The notes beneath the pieces are model-generated. The model was not told the origin of the DNA. It did no database searches and saw only the letters and a program-made list of their open reading frames with translations. From Onishia taeanensis (GTDB taxonomy: Bacteria; Pseudomonadota; Gammaproteobacteria; Pseudomonadales; Halomonadaceae), in the NCBI RefSeq assembly GCF_013349955.1, contig NZ_JABVXC010000005.1, positions 169,963 to 233,962 of the forward strand: DNA of 64,000 nt. The letters are read 5' to 3'. Numbering within the stretch: position 1 is the first letter of the stretch; each line of letters starts with the position of its first letter. The position numbers and the translations under genes are program-made. Below are positions 9,601 to 18,424 of the stretch, piece by piece.

Positions 9601-10676
9601 GCGCGGTTCTTGGCATTGAGTTTACGAGCATCGAAGGCTTTGCGGTTGTTAGCTTCTTCCAGAAGTGCTTCCAGCTCGTCGAGCCAGGCCGGCCAGGGCG
9701 CCTTAATTTCGGCCAGCGCCGCGGCGCGCTGCTCGCGGTAGTTGGCCAGCGCCTCGAAGGGTGGCGGAGCGGCGGGCAGGGCGGCGGCGTGGGTGCGCAG
9801 CCGGCCGGCGGTGTCGTTGAGGGTGTCCGGGGTGGTCCAGTAGCGGGCGATGATCTGCAGCGCCTCGGGGTCGAGGTCGTAATAGAAGCTGCGCCAGTAG
9901 TCCCGGGCGATCTCCAGGTCCATCTCCGACTGGTCCAGTGACATCTCCAGGGCGAACAGGCTGCCGCTATCGAAGGCGTGCTCGCGCAACATGCGGTGGC
10001 ACCAGGCGTGGATGGTGGAGACGGCGGCCTCGTCCATCCATTCGGCGGCCAGCCGCAGGCGCCGGGCGCAGGTCGGCCAGCTCTCGCGGGGGTAGCTGTC
10101 GCGCAGGGCGAGCAGCGGATCGCCGCCCGGCGGGTCGCCGCCCGGCGGGTCGCCGCCCGGCGGATCGCTGCTGGGAGGCGCATCTTCTTCAGGTTGCGAG
10201 TTATCCACCGCCGGTTCGGCGAACAGATCGCCTGTCTCTTGCGTCGCTATGTCGGTGGCAGGTCCTCGCGGAGGCGCTGTGAATCCTTCCCTGGACGCTA
10301 CATTCGACATCCCTGTCGAATGACCTCCGCTTTGACCTGCCCCCGGCGCCCCGTCTTCGTCGATTGGCTGGAAGGCGTCTGCTGCCTCGACCAGCCGGGC
10401 GCGGATGCGGTCGCGCAACTCCTGGGTGGCGGCGTTGGTGAAGGTGACCACCAGGATCTCCGGCGGCGTCAGCGGCCGGGGAAAGCTGGCCGCGTCGGCT
10501 TCGTGCTCTTTGTTCGAGAGTCTGGGACCAAGCACTAGGCGTAGATAGAGCAGGGCGATGGTAAAGGTCTTGCCGGTGCCGGCGCTGGCCTCGATCAGCC
10601 GGCTGCCGGTGAGCGGCAGCGCCACCGGGTCGAGGCGTGGCGTCTCGGCGACTTGTTTGTCTTCCGTCATCGTCAT
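6630..10676 (-). CDS. recB: Exodeoxyribonuclease V subunit beta, RecB
   Basis: A 1348-aa RecB with an N-terminal UvrD-type helicase (Walker A SAGTGKT at 31-37; VDEFQDTDP; LLIGDPKQAIYAFRGADIHTY; TIHKSKGLEYPLVFLP) and a C-terminal nuclease carrying YVLDWKSNHLG, the Asp-x-Lys of the RecB nuclease. It is the 3'-5' helicase and the sole nuclease of RecBCD. It is longer than E. coli RecB (1180 aa). Much of the extra length is acidic or Gly/Pro-rich: residues ~105-190 contain GGDPP repeats inserted in helicase domain 1, and there is a GAENGAASGAD segment. The gene overlaps both recC and recD by ATGA. Confidence 0.96.
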   Translation of the reverse strand: MTMTEDKQVAETPRLDPVALPLTGSRLIEASAGTGKTFTIALLYLRLVLGPRLSNKEHEADAASFPRPLTPPEILVVTFTNAATQELRDRIRARLVEAADAFQPIDEDGAPGAGQSGGHSTGMSNVASREGFTAPPRGPATDIATQETGDLFAEPAVDNSQPEEDAPPSSDPPGGDPPGGDPPGGDPLLALRDSYPRESWPTCARRLRLAAEWMDEAAVSTIHAWCHRMLREHAFDSGSLFALEMSLDQSEMDLEIARDYWRSFYYDLDPEALQIIARYWTTPDTLNDTAGRLRTHAAALPAAPPPFEALANYREQRAAALAEIKAPWPAWLDELEALLEEANNRKAFDARKLNAKNRAKWIGDLRDWANDPELAKPALTDAAWKRLTPEGIAEIWKEDPTPNLPALEALEALPDKLAELPDPFADLLAHAVHWMAARRETVQRRRAELGPDDLLHRLDAAFAGEAGKTLAKRIREQFPVALVDEFQDTDPVQYRLFARVYELAENRGAADDGETSAASGAENGAASGADKSALLLIGDPKQAIYAFRGADIHTYLQARLDTAGRHVTLGTNFRSATPMVEAVNRVFEHAEQSEAGAFLFRRGNDNPVPFAPVDANGRKDALVRHGSPQPALTLWHLDAEDTLSKSAYLHELAGRCATEMASLLREGQAGQTGFTQDGELRPLAPSDLAVLVNNAGEARAIRAALLARGIRSVYLSDKEGVFETEAAAELEVWLAACAAPDDERSLRAALATPSLGLSLSELDALNGGPQQDELAWEARVMQFRDYHRQWQRRGVLPMLHRLLADFAVPGRLLAVPEGERRLTDLLHLGELLQEASTEIDGEHALLRFLAESRAHPQAQSDTHRLRLESDADLVQVVTIHKSKGLEYPLVFLPFIAAFRPVKAGDLPLRWHDDDGHLRLTLSADEATLARADHERLGEDLRKLYVALTRARHATWLGLAPLEAMERSAVGHLIAGGEALTPDNLRPALEALADKNPGDCAQRVTVQDAPEADATPVELASDDVPLGEARAPTRKIREHWWIASYSALRTGATPDEDSSGADDEAEPSPEPTTADEATAMEVIHEPFDANAATVSEGSLHRFPRGPSAGTFLHGLLEWAGEEGFAQVSEDEALRADTLARRANRRGWEGQITALEQWLPELLTTPLPVPPPSDGEAAPLRLAALNGATDYRVELEFWFAAHKVDTRQLDALVSTHTLGGRPRPALEPDTLNGMLKGFIDLVVEHEGRFYVLDWKSNHLGADDAAYTEAAMFEAVLEKRYDVQYCLYLLALHRLLKARLPDYDIERHLGGALYVFLRGTRAPSRGVHAERPPSELILALDALFSAEEAAT
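10121..10165 (-). repeat. 15-bp x3 tandem repeat within recB
   Basis: The unit CGCCGCCCGGCGGGT occurs at 10121-10135 and 10136-10150, and with one change at 10151-10165. It encodes repeated GGDPP in RecB without breaking the frame. It lies in a surface-type low-complexity insertion, so copy number may vary between strains. Confidence 0.9.
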
Positions 10677-13600
10677 GCCTTGCCTCCCTGGCCCTTGCTA
10701 CCGTTCTTTGGGTTCTTTTTATCGCCGCCGCCCTTGGCTTTTACCGCATCGTGCAGCGGGGCGTAGAGCGCATTCGTCAACTCGGTGAAGTGCCGCCCGG
10801 CGGCCTGATGGCGCGCGAGACTTTCGAGGTCGCGCCACTGGCGGGCAAGGTAGGGATCGCGGTCGCGTTCGCCGGGCGTGTAGTCGTTGCCCTCGAATAC
10901 CTGAACGGCGGCCTTCCAGGCCTTGAGATCGGCTTCCTCTGCCTTGTCTGTCTGTGAAGAGCCTTCATCGCCACCGAAGACGCGGGCCAAGGCGCTATCG
11001 TCGCCGCCCTTCTCGTGCCAGGCGAAGGCGGTATCCCGGGCCAGTGGCAGCGGGGCGGTCATGCCGGCGCGCCAGGCGCGGGCGATGGCCTGCAAATGGG
11101 CCCGTGCAGCAGTCGCGTCCAGCGGTGCCAGGGTGCCGCCGCCGGCGCGGGAGAGCAGCACCGTGGTCATGGGGCCAAGGGCGAGCTGGCTGGCCAGATG
11201 CGCGACCCAGGGGGCCAGCCAGTGCTTCCAGTTGTATTTGCCCTTGTTAACTAGGCTGCTGGTCATCAGCACCAGCCGGCAGCGTTCGCCGTCTTCGTTT
11301 TCGCGCAGGCCGTCCAGCCAGTCCTCCACGGCCAGCGTGCCTTCGTTGGTGGCCAGCTCCAACGACACCGCCGCCGGGCTCTCCCAGGCGAAGGGCCAGG
11401 CTTCGAGTTGATCGGCGTAGTCGCCAAGCACCTTGTCCAGCGGCTCGACCAGTTGCTCGCGCATCAGCTCGGCGAAACCGCCCATGGCCAGGCGGCCCTC
11501 GCGCTCCAGGCGCTCCAGGGTGTCGTGAATGACGGGCGTCGGCGGCTCGGCCGCATCCACGGCACGGCGCCCAGACTCGATCAGCGCCTGCTGGAGCTGC
11601 CAGTGGTCCAGGCCGTTCAGGGCGAAGGGCTCGTGGTCCGGGCTTTCCAGTGCCTCGCGCTCCAAGTAGACGCCGAGCCGGGTGGTGAAGAAGGCTTTGA
11701 CCGGGTCTTTTAAGAAGCCGGAAAGGCGCGCCAGTGGCAGCGCCGTGTCGATCTCCATCGATGGTAGCTGACCATCGACGGCGGCTTCGGGAGATGGCTG
11801 GCCAGTGTGGATTGCCCGCCATTCATGGGCGTAGGTGTACAGGCCTCGCTCCCCCGAGAAGCTCTCAACCGCGCCCGACCCCGCGCGGCTTTCTACCGTG
11901 CCCGACCCCGCACGGAAGTATTTCCGACTAAACGGCTGCAGCGGATGCTCTGTGGTCAGGGCGTCGACCAGCGTCTGTCCGGTGTCGTTGCCTTCTTCTG
12001 AACCGGCCAGCTTCCAGCCGGCGGCCAGGTGGTCACGCAGTTGGCCGAGCAGCACCGAGGGCGGGCGCGGTTCGTTGTCGTGAATGCTGCGGCCGACCCA
12101 ACTGATCATCAGGCTGTCGCGGGCCGAGAGCAGCGCCTCGAGGAATAGGTAGCGGTCGTCCTCGCGGCGCGAGCGGTCACCGGGGCGGTAATCTTGGCCC
12201 ATCAGGTCGATGTCCAGCGGGCGCTGCACACGCGGGTACTCGCCGTCGTTCATGCCCAGCAGGCAGACGTGGCGGAAGGGGATGGCGCGCATCGGCATCA
12301 GGGTGGCGACGTTCACCGCACCGGCCAGGAAGCGCTGAGAGAGATTGGCTTCGTCGAGCTGGCCAAGCCAGTGCTCTCGCACCACCGAGAGCGGCAGCGC
12401 CTCGGTGAGGCCGGCATCCTCGGTGGTCTCTTGCCAGTCTTCCAGCAGTTCGCCCAGGCGGTTGAGGGTGGCCAGGTCGGCCTCGTCCTCGGCGGTGAAG
12501 CACTCACTCAGCAGGTCGCGCAGGCGGCGACACCAGGTGCCCACGTCGGCGGGCTCGGAGAGCGCGCGCCACTGGGCTTCGAGGGCGTCGAGCAGGTCCA
12601 TCAGCGGGCCGGCCAGCGCCGCTTCCAGGCCGCCGATGTCGCCAAACGGCTCGATGTCGTGCCAGGGGCCGTCTGCCGTGTCGCCGACGGCATAACCCAA
12701 TAGCAGCCGGCGCAGGCCGAAGGCCCAGGTGTTGGCGGTAAGCCCGCCGGGTAGGTCGAGCTGGGCGCGCTGCTCGGCATCGAGCCCCCAGCGGATGCCG
12801 GCGCCCTCGATCCAGCGGCGCAGCACCGGCAGGTTGTCGGCGGCCAGGCCGAAGCGTCCGCGCAGGGCGGGCACTTCCAGTAGATCGAGCAGGTCACTGA
12901 CCGTGAGGCGCGATTCCGGCAGGTGCAGCAATGTCTCCAGCGCCACCAGCAGTGGCTGACGGTGGCGGCTGGTCTGGTCGGAGAGCGTGAAGGGAATATG
13001 GCGCGGGTCGTCCTGGGGCAGCCGGCCGAATACCGCCTGCACGGCGGCGGCGTAGGTGTCGATGTCCGGCACCATCACCAGTACGTCTCGCGGGCGCAGC
13101 GTGGGGTCGGCGTCGAAGGCGGCCAGTAGCTGATCGTGGAGGATCTCGACTTCGCGCAGGGCGCTGTGGGCAACATGAAAGCGCAGGCTGCGATCCTGGG
13201 CCGGGTCTACCGCCGGCCAGGTCTCGCGGGTCTCCTGGGGTGGCCGCAGTTCGAGGATGTCGTCCTGAAGTTGCTGCAGTAGTCCCGTGGTCTCGCCGTC
13301 GGCGGGCGAGTCGAACAGGTCGATGCGCAGCGCCTCGGCGTCGAACAGAGCCCGGTAGGCGTCCTGGTCGTCGAACTCGTCGAGCAGGCGCAGATAGTCG
13401 CGGCCCTGCTTGCCCCAGGCGGCCAGCAGCGGTTGGGCGTGCAGGTGCAGCTGGGTGTCATCGAGCTCCAGCGGCATGCCGGGGCGGTGGCGCTGGCGCC
13501 GGCGGGCGGCCCGCAAAAGGTCCTTGTGCTCGATGATGTCTGCCCAGTAGTGGCGACAGGGGTTGTGCACGCAGAGCAGTACCTGGGTGACCTTCGACAC

Positions 13601-14383
13601 CGCGGCCAGGGCCTCCAGTGTCTGGCGGGGCAGTGAGGAAATGCCGAATACCACCACCCGGCGCGGCAGCCCGGCGGGGCGCGTCTCTTTGTTCAGGGTG
13701 TCGGGCGTCAGTTCGCGGCAGGCCTCGAGGAAGCGGGTATGCACCCAGGCACGGCTGGTGGTGAGCCCACCCTCACCGATATCATCGCGCAGCCGCCGCC
13801 ATAGCGCCGGCTGCCAGCACTGGTCCTCGGCCAGCGGACGTGTCTGGCCGCGGGCGTCGATCAGCTTGTCGCGGCCCTCGGCCCAGGCGGCGAGCCAGTC
13901 GGCGCGGTAGACCTGGTACTGGTCGAACAGGTCGGCCAGGCGCTCGGCGAGCTGGTGGCGCTTGCGCAGGTCATCGTCGTCGGCCAGGAAGCGCGCCAGG
14001 GGCGCGAAGGTGGCGTCATCGGTCAGTTCTGGCAGCAGGCGCATCAACCGCCAGATCAGGCGTGGCTTATCCAAGGGCGAGGCCGGCGGCACGGCCTCGG
14101 AGCCCAGCACTGCACGATAGGCCTGCCACAGGTAGCGGGCCGGCAGGGTGACGTCCATCGCCGCGGCAATGCCGGCGCCGGCAGGCGGGTCGGCGGCCAG
14201 CGCCAGCTTCAGCCACTGGCTGATGCCGTTGCTCTGCACCAGAATCACTTCGTCTTCCAGCGGCCCCAGCGGATGAGTCCGCAGCCATTCCACCGCCAGG
14301 TCGCGCAGCGTTTCCAGGCGATTGCCGTGGATCACCATGAAGCCGGGGCTGAGCTCGGTTCCCTGGGAGAGACTAAGGGGCAT
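10673..14383 (-). CDS. recC: Exodeoxyribonuclease V subunit gamma, RecC
   Basis: A 1236-aa RecC, the Chi-recognising scaffold of RecBCD. It starts with the family-typical FMVIHGNRLETLRDL. Inactive helicase-like domains follow (DVLVMVPDIDTYAAAV; FRHVCLLGMNDGEYPR; RYLFLEALLSARDSL), then a C-terminal nuclease-like fold. It is the first gene of the recC-recB-recD operon and overlaps recB by ATGA (10673-10676). It is about 110 aa longer than E. coli RecC. One local insertion is a 9-residue duplication, RAGSGTVES/RAGSGAVES. Confidence 0.95.
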   Translation of the reverse strand: MPLSLSQGTELSPGFMVIHGNRLETLRDLAVEWLRTHPLGPLEDEVILVQSNGISQWLKLALAADPPAGAGIAAAMDVTLPARYLWQAYRAVLGSEAVPPASPLDKPRLIWRLMRLLPELTDDATFAPLARFLADDDDLRKRHQLAERLADLFDQYQVYRADWLAAWAEGRDKLIDARGQTRPLAEDQCWQPALWRRLRDDIGEGGLTTSRAWVHTRFLEACRELTPDTLNKETRPAGLPRRVVVFGISSLPRQTLEALAAVSKVTQVLLCVHNPCRHYWADIIEHKDLLRAARRRQRHRPGMPLELDDTQLHLHAQPLLAAWGKQGRDYLRLLDEFDDQDAYRALFDAEALRIDLFDSPADGETTGLLQQLQDDILELRPPQETRETWPAVDPAQDRSLRFHVAHSALREVEILHDQLLAAFDADPTLRPRDVLVMVPDIDTYAAAVQAVFGRLPQDDPRHIPFTLSDQTSRHRQPLLVALETLLHLPESRLTVSDLLDLLEVPALRGRFGLAADNLPVLRRWIEGAGIRWGLDAEQRAQLDLPGGLTANTWAFGLRRLLLGYAVGDTADGPWHDIEPFGDIGGLEAALAGPLMDLLDALEAQWRALSEPADVGTWCRRLRDLLSECFTAEDEADLATLNRLGELLEDWQETTEDAGLTEALPLSVVREHWLGQLDEANLSQRFLAGAVNVATLMPMRAIPFRHVCLLGMNDGEYPRVQRPLDIDLMGQDYRPGDRSRREDDRYLFLEALLSARDSLMISWVGRSIHDNEPRPPSVLLGQLRDHLAAGWKLAGSEEGNDTGQTLVDALTTEHPLQPFSRKYFRAGSGTVESRAGSGAVESFSGERGLYTYAHEWRAIHTGQPSPEAAVDGQLPSMEIDTALPLARLSGFLKDPVKAFFTTRLGVYLEREALESPDHEPFALNGLDHWQLQQALIESGRRAVDAAEPPTPVIHDTLERLEREGRLAMGGFAELMREQLVEPLDKVLGDYADQLEAWPFAWESPAAVSLELATNEGTLAVEDWLDGLRENEDGERCRLVLMTSSLVNKGKYNWKHWLAPWVAHLASQLALGPMTTVLLSRAGGGTLAPLDATAARAHLQAIARAWRAGMTAPLPLARDTAFAWHEKGGDDSALARVFGGDEGSSQTDKAEEADLKAWKAAVQVFEGNDYTPGERDRDPYLARQWRDLESLARHQAAGRHFTELTNALYAPLHDAVKAKGGGDKKNPKNGSKGQGGKA
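11862..11915 (-). repeat. 27-bp imperfect tandem duplication within recC
   Basis: Two adjacent 27-base units (11862-11888 and 11889-11915) sharing GCCCGACCCCGC encode RAGSGxVES twice. It is in frame and the RecC frame stays open. Confidence 0.85.
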
Positions 14384-14574
14384 GGCGATTCCTTCGCAGC
14401 GATGAGACGGAGGTCAATGGTGCCGTAAAATGCTGGGGGTATGAAGCAGGGCGAGGTTCGGGTGAACATCAGCGCCGGGCAGGAGTCGAGAAGGCATGCC
14501 TGCCTTGCCTGGCGAGCCTAGCGCGGGAGCGAGGTTTTTCATCTGCTTTTTTCAAACTGGCCGGGAGTCCCCTC

Positions 14575-14895
14575 ATGAGCTCATCGACGCCGCTGACTAC
14601 GCCGGACGGCCGCTACATCGTGGTTCGCGGTCGCCTATGGCGGTGCACGAACCCTGAGCTTCCCGAGGCGGAACGCCAGCACTGGGTACAGCGCCTGATG
14701 CAGGCCCGGCGTAGCGTGGCCCAGGCGAAGCGTAAGCGGGATGCTGAGCTTGAGCGCGAGGCTCGCGATCAGGTCGACGAGGCCAAGCGGGCGTTGGGCG
14801 AGCGCGGGCCGGTGTGGTGGCAGGACGGTGCGCCGGACTATACCCAGTACAAGGTGGCGAACACGCCTTACGCTGATTGGTACGCGGCGCTGTAG
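14575..14895 (+). CDS. Small conserved protein of unknown function
   Basis: A 106-aa soluble protein. It starts TTPDGRYIVVRGRLWRCTNP, has an Arg/Lys/Glu-rich helical middle (about 30-75) and ends ERGPVWWQDGAPDYTQY then NTPYADWY. I recognise the pattern as a conserved hypothetical found in pseudomonads and relatives but know no assigned role. ATG 14575 has GGGAG upstream. It lies 32 bp before the phosphoesterase gene on the same strand, so the two may be co-transcribed. Confidence 0.8.
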   Translation: MSSSTPLTTPDGRYIVVRGRLWRCTNPELPEAERQHWVQRLMQARRSVAQAKRKRDAELEREARDQVDEAKRALGERGPVWWQDGAPDYTQYKVANTPYADWYAAL

Positions 14896-14927
14896 CGCAC
14901 TTGATGAGGCTGTCGGGAGGCTGATGC

Positions 14928-15416
14928 ATGGATAACGATCACGTTGAACTCGACGCCCCTATCGGCGTGATCGCCGACACCCACGGCACGCTGCGCGACG
15001 AGGCGCTCTCGATGCTCGAGGGCTGCGGGCTGATCCTGCATCTTGGCGATGTAGGCAGTCGAGATGAGGATGAAGCGATCCTTGCGCGGCTGGGCGAGCT
15101 GGCGCCGGTGCTCGCCGTGCGCGGTAACGTCGACACGGCGGACTGGGCCGAGGGAATTCCTTGGCACCGCGATCTCACGGTTAACGGCTGGCGCCTGTGT
15201 CTGGTGCACGACATCGCCGATTTCGATGGCGAGACGCCATGCGATGCCGTGCTCCACGGGCATTCCCACAAGGCGCGCAACGAGTGGCGCGACGGCCGGC
15301 TGCTGTTCAATCCCGGTGGCGCTGGCCGGCGCCGATTCTCGCTGCCGCTGACGCTTGGCAAGCTGTGGGCCGATGAGGCCACCCTGCGCGGTGCCATCCT
15401 GCATCTACCGCTCTAG
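14928..15416 (+). CDS. YfcE/MJ0936-type metallophosphoesterase
   Basis: A 162-aa calcineurin-like phosphodiesterase with the full metal-ligand set: IADTHG near 15, LGDVG near 40, GNVD near 67, VHD near 89 and GHSH near 107. This compact family hydrolyses phosphodiesters in vitro; the natural substrate is not known for most members. GGAGG precedes ATG 14928. Confidence 0.88.
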   Translation: MDNDHVELDAPIGVIADTHGTLRDEALSMLEGCGLILHLGDVGSRDEDEAILARLGELAPVLAVRGNVDTADWAEGIPWHRDLTVNGWRLCLVHDIADFDGETPCDAVLHGHSHKARNEWRDGRLLFNPGGAGRRRFSLPLTLGKLWADEATLRGAILHLPL

Positions 15417-15461
15417 TCTTTACCCTGCGTGGCGATATCCGGTCCTCTTCTCGACAGGTAC

Positions 15462-16772
15462 TTATTGGGGCGGCAGTTGCGGCAGCCAGAATGCCAGGGC
15501 CGCAAGCGTGGCCAATAGAACCGGCGGGGTGATGACCAGTCCCACCTTCATGTATTGCCCCCAGCCGATGCGGTAGCCCTTGCCGGCCAGTACATGCAGC
15601 CAGAGCAGGGTGGCGAGGCTGCCGATGGGGGTGAACTTGGGTCCCAGGTCGTTGCCGATAACGTTGGCATAGACCATCAGCTGTTGGGTGGTTGCCGACA
15701 CCTGAGCCTGATCGATGGCCAGTGCACCCACCAGGGTCGAGGGCATGTTGTTCATCAGCGAGGCCAGAATCGCCGAGGCGACCCCGGTCCCCACGGTGGC
15801 CACGAAGGCGCCCTGGCCGGCGAGCCACTCCAGCACCCGGGAGGCCTCGGCGGTGAGCCAGGCATTGCCGAGGCCGTAGACCACCAGGTACATGCCCAGC
15901 GAGAACAGCACGATCTGCCAGGGGGCATTGCCGATGACCTTCTTGAGCGAGATGACGTGCAAGTGGCTCGAGGTGAACCAGCGTCCGGCGATGGCCATTA
16001 GCACCAGGGCCGCCACTCCCATGATGGCGGAGAACGGGATCGACCAGCGAGTGGTCAGGAACAGGGCGGCCAGCAGCATGGCGAGTAGCGGGAAAGCGGC
16101 GAGGAAGACCTGGCGGTCGCGAATCGCGGAGGCCGGCGCCTCGAGCCGCTCGACATCGTAGCGGGCGGGGATGTCGCGGCGGAAATACCAGCCGAGCACT
16201 CCCAGCGTGGCCGCCAGCGACACCAGATTGACCGGCACCATCACCTGGGCATAGCGCGAGAAGCCGATTTCGAAGTAGTTGGCGCTGACGATATTGACCA
16301 GGTTCGAGATGATCAGCGGTAGGCTGGTCGAGTCGGCGACGAAGCCGGTGGCAATGATGAAGGCCAGGGCGGCTTCGGGACGGAAGTCGAGTCGCGCCAG
16401 AATGGCGACGACGATGGGTGTCAGCAGCAGGGCGGCGCCGTCGTTGGCGAACACCGCCGCGATGATCGCGCCGAGCATCACGATCAGCGGGAACAATAGC
16501 CGCCCCCGGCCGTTACCCCAGCGGGCGATGTGCAGAGCGGCCCAGGCGAAGAAGCCGGCCTCATCGAGAATCAACGAGATGATGATCAGCGCCACGAAGG
16601 TGAAGGTGGCATCCCAGACGATGTGCCACACCGTACCCACATCGCCCCAGCCGACGACGCCGGTGGCCAGCGCCACGGCAGCACCGCCCAGGGCGCTCCA
16701 GCCGATACCCAGCCCCTTGGGCTGCCAGATGACCAGCACCAGGGTGATGACAAAGATGGCGAACGCCAGCAT
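15462..16772 (-). CDS. arsB: Arsenite efflux permease ArsB
   Basis: A 436-aa integral membrane protein of the ArsB/NhaD superfamily, with hydrophobic segments along its length and the conserved [13 protein letters not shown] near 108 and [15 protein letters not shown] near 157. ArsB extrudes arsenite (and antimonite), alone or with an ArsA ATPase. No arsR, arsC or arsA is adjacent, which is unusual for an ars gene, so regulation is unclear. AAGGAG lies just upstream of the ATG. Confidence 0.88.
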   Translation of the reverse strand: MLAFAIFVITLVLVIWQPKGLGIGWSALGGAAVALATGVVGWGDVGTVWHIVWDATFTFVALIIISLILDEAGFFAWAALHIARWGNGRGRLLFPLIVMLGAIIAAVFANDGAALLLTPIVVAILARLDFRPEAALAFIIATGFVADSTSLPLIISNLVNIVSANYFEIGFSRYAQVMVPVNLVSLAATLGVLGWYFRRDIPARYDVERLEAPASAIRDRQVFLAAFPLLAMLLAALFLTTRWSIPFSAIMGVAALVLMAIAGRWFTSSHLHVISLKKVIGNAPWQIVLFSLGMYLVVYGLGNAWLTAEASRVLEWLAGQGAFVATVGTGVASAILASLMNNMPSTLVGALAIDQAQVSATTQQLMVYANVIGNDLGPKFTPIGSLATLLWLHVLAGKGYRIGWGQYMKVGLVITPPVLLATLAALAFWLPQLPPQ

Positions 16773-17073
16773 GAAGGGCTCCTTTCCCGGTGGTTCGGTT
16801 CAGTGGATCGGTTCAGTGGATCGGGTGGTTGATGGGCCGGAATACGGCCTAGGCGTTGCCGGCCCGTACCGAATAGCGAACGGTCGGGTAGGCGGCCCGA
16901 TGCCGGGGCAGCCGAAATGCTACCCGTTACTCGCAGACATCGGCGAGGTGCCTGGGGCAAGGCGGCAGACGCAAGGCGATTCCTGCGCATGATAAAGGCA
17001 GGAGGGGCATGGTGCCGTAAATCGCGCACGGCATAAATCAGCTGCCGCTCATTTCTTATCGGCGGGCAGACCC
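16773..17073. other. Intergenic upstream of arsB, short tandem repeat
   Basis: A 301-bp gap between two minus-strand genes. It holds the arsB ribosome-binding site and a 13-bp tandem duplication CGGTTCAGTGGAT at 16796-16808 and 16809-16821. A weak inverted pair TGCCGT/ACGGCA sits near 17013-17033. No gene or clear ArsR-type operator was found. Confidence 0.6.
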
Positions 17074-17673
17074 TCACCCCAGGTCGAAGGGAATTTCACC
17101 GGCCTCGTGAGCCAGCAGCCATTGCTTGCGGCCGATGCCGCCGGCGTAGCCGGTCAGGCGGCCATCGCTGCCGATCACCCGATGGCAGGGCACCACGATG
17201 GCGAGCGGGTTCTGGCCGTTGGCGCGGCCCACCGCGCGCTGGCCGCCACGACGGTTAAGCTGCTCGGCAATCTCGGCGTAGCAGCGGGTCTCGCCGAAGG
17301 GAATGGTGGCAAGCGCCTGCCAGACTCGCTGCTGGAAGTCGGTGCCTTTGGGGGCCAACGGCAGGTCGAAGGTCTGGCGCAGGCCGTCGAAGTATTCCTC
17401 GAGCTGGGCACGGGCGCGGTCGGTCAGGGCGTTGGGACGGGGCGTTTCATTGGCCTCCGCCTCGCTGACGAAGACGATTTCGGTGAGGCCGGCGTCACTG
17501 GAACGCAGGCGGATCAGGCCCAGGGCTTCGCTCTCCGGCGGCCGGTAGTAGTCGAGGGCCTGATCGGCAGGACGGTCATTGTCACGCTCATCAAGGCGCT
17601 TATCCGGATGCTCGTCCAGACGGGCATCCGGTTGATCAAAAAGCGAGCGGGAGACAGCGGGTGCAGAGGACAT
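17074..17673 (-). CDS. ogt: Methylated-DNA-protein cysteine methyltransferase
   Basis: A 199-aa O6-alkylguanine-DNA alkyltransferase that removes alkyl groups from guanine and thymine by suicide transfer to a cysteine. The acceptor motif PCHRVIG places the cysteine at 163. Upstream are FQQRVWQALATIPFGET (wing HTH region) and RRGGQRAVGRANGQNP. The ATG at 17673 was chosen over an upstream in-frame extension because AGGAG lies 8 bases before it and the extension is low-complexity. Residues 10-40 form an Asp/Arg-rich linker (DARLDEHPDKRLDERDND) not usual in Ogt. Confidence 0.93.
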   Translation of the reverse strand: MSSAPAVSRSLFDQPDARLDEHPDKRLDERDNDRPADQALDYYRPPESEALGLIRLRSSDAGLTEIVFVSEAEANETPRPNALTDRARAQLEEYFDGLRQTFDLPLAPKGTDFQQRVWQALATIPFGETRCYAEIAEQLNRRGGQRAVGRANGQNPLAIVVPCHRVIGSDGRLTGYAGGIGRKQWLLAHEAGEIPFDLG

Positions 17674-17793
17674 GACGGTGGCTCCTGAGAGGATCGTTCT
17701 GGAGAAGGATCTTGGGCAAGCGCTACCGAGACCATAGCGGAAACTGGCCTTGGCTGCTGGTGGTTTGCTCGCGTCATTACCCTCTGGAACCGA

Positions 17794-17819
17794 CGAGGCC
17801 GCCTCATGGGGCGGTCTCG
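17794..17819. other. Stem-loop between ogt and decarboxylase remnant
   Basis: CGAGGCCGCC (17794-17803) pairs with GGCGGTCTCG (17810-17819) with one G-T wobble around a 6-base loop. There is no T-run on either strand, so its role as a terminator is uncertain. Confidence 0.4.
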
Positions 17820-17854
17820 GTGAGTGCTCATATCCCGATTCGGGGCGGAGCCGA

Positions 17855-18163
17855 TCAGGCGTTGTCGTACAGATCGCGATAGGCCGCGTAGGCGGTATCG
17901 ATCTGCTGCGCATCCGCGGCGAAGTGGTCGGCCAGCCGCACGCAGAACTGCTGCTTCTGAGCGTCGTCGAGGCGGGCATAGATCGCTAAGGTGCGGCTCG
18001 CCAGGGCGATGCTCGAGGCCTCGCCAGCACTTTTCAGCAGATCCTAGCGGGCCTTCACCAGCGCTTCATGATCGGCCGTGGCCCGGTCGTCATCGCGACG
18101 TCTCAGCAGCATGTCGCGCTGCGTGATGTTGCTGAACAGCTCCTGCAGGAAGCTCATGTTCAT
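17855..18163 (-). pseudogene. Malonyl-CoA decarboxylase N-terminal remnant
   Basis: Reading from ATG 18163 on the minus strand gives MNMSFLQELFSNITQRDML, an in-frame TAG at 18044-18046 (codon 40), then DLLKSAGEASSIALASRTLA, RLDDAQKQQF and AYAAYRDLYDNA before a TGA at 17855-17857. The order and spacing match the helical N-terminal domain of malonyl-CoA decarboxylase (malonyl-CoA to acetyl-CoA + CO2). The ~300-residue catalytic domain is missing, and with the internal stop this is a dead fragment. Family assignment is by pattern recognition only. Confidence 0.65.
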
Positions 18164-18424
18164 GATTGGTCCCTAAGCGGTGAGCCCAGGGGCAAAGACA
18201 AAGACAGTGACAAGGCCAAGAGCGAGTCGGCCTTCGGGGGCAAGTGCCAACCCCAGCGATTGGCTTCCAGGCCGACGATGATCGCCGCCACCATCTGCCC
18301 GATGAGGCGCGGCAACTCAAGCATAAGAGCATGGCTGAACGACCCGTGCGATGAAGTCGCCGGGAATGTTGGCCGTATTTGCCTGTCCCTGTAGGGTAGG
18401 CGAGCCCGATTTGGAGGAGGCGTC

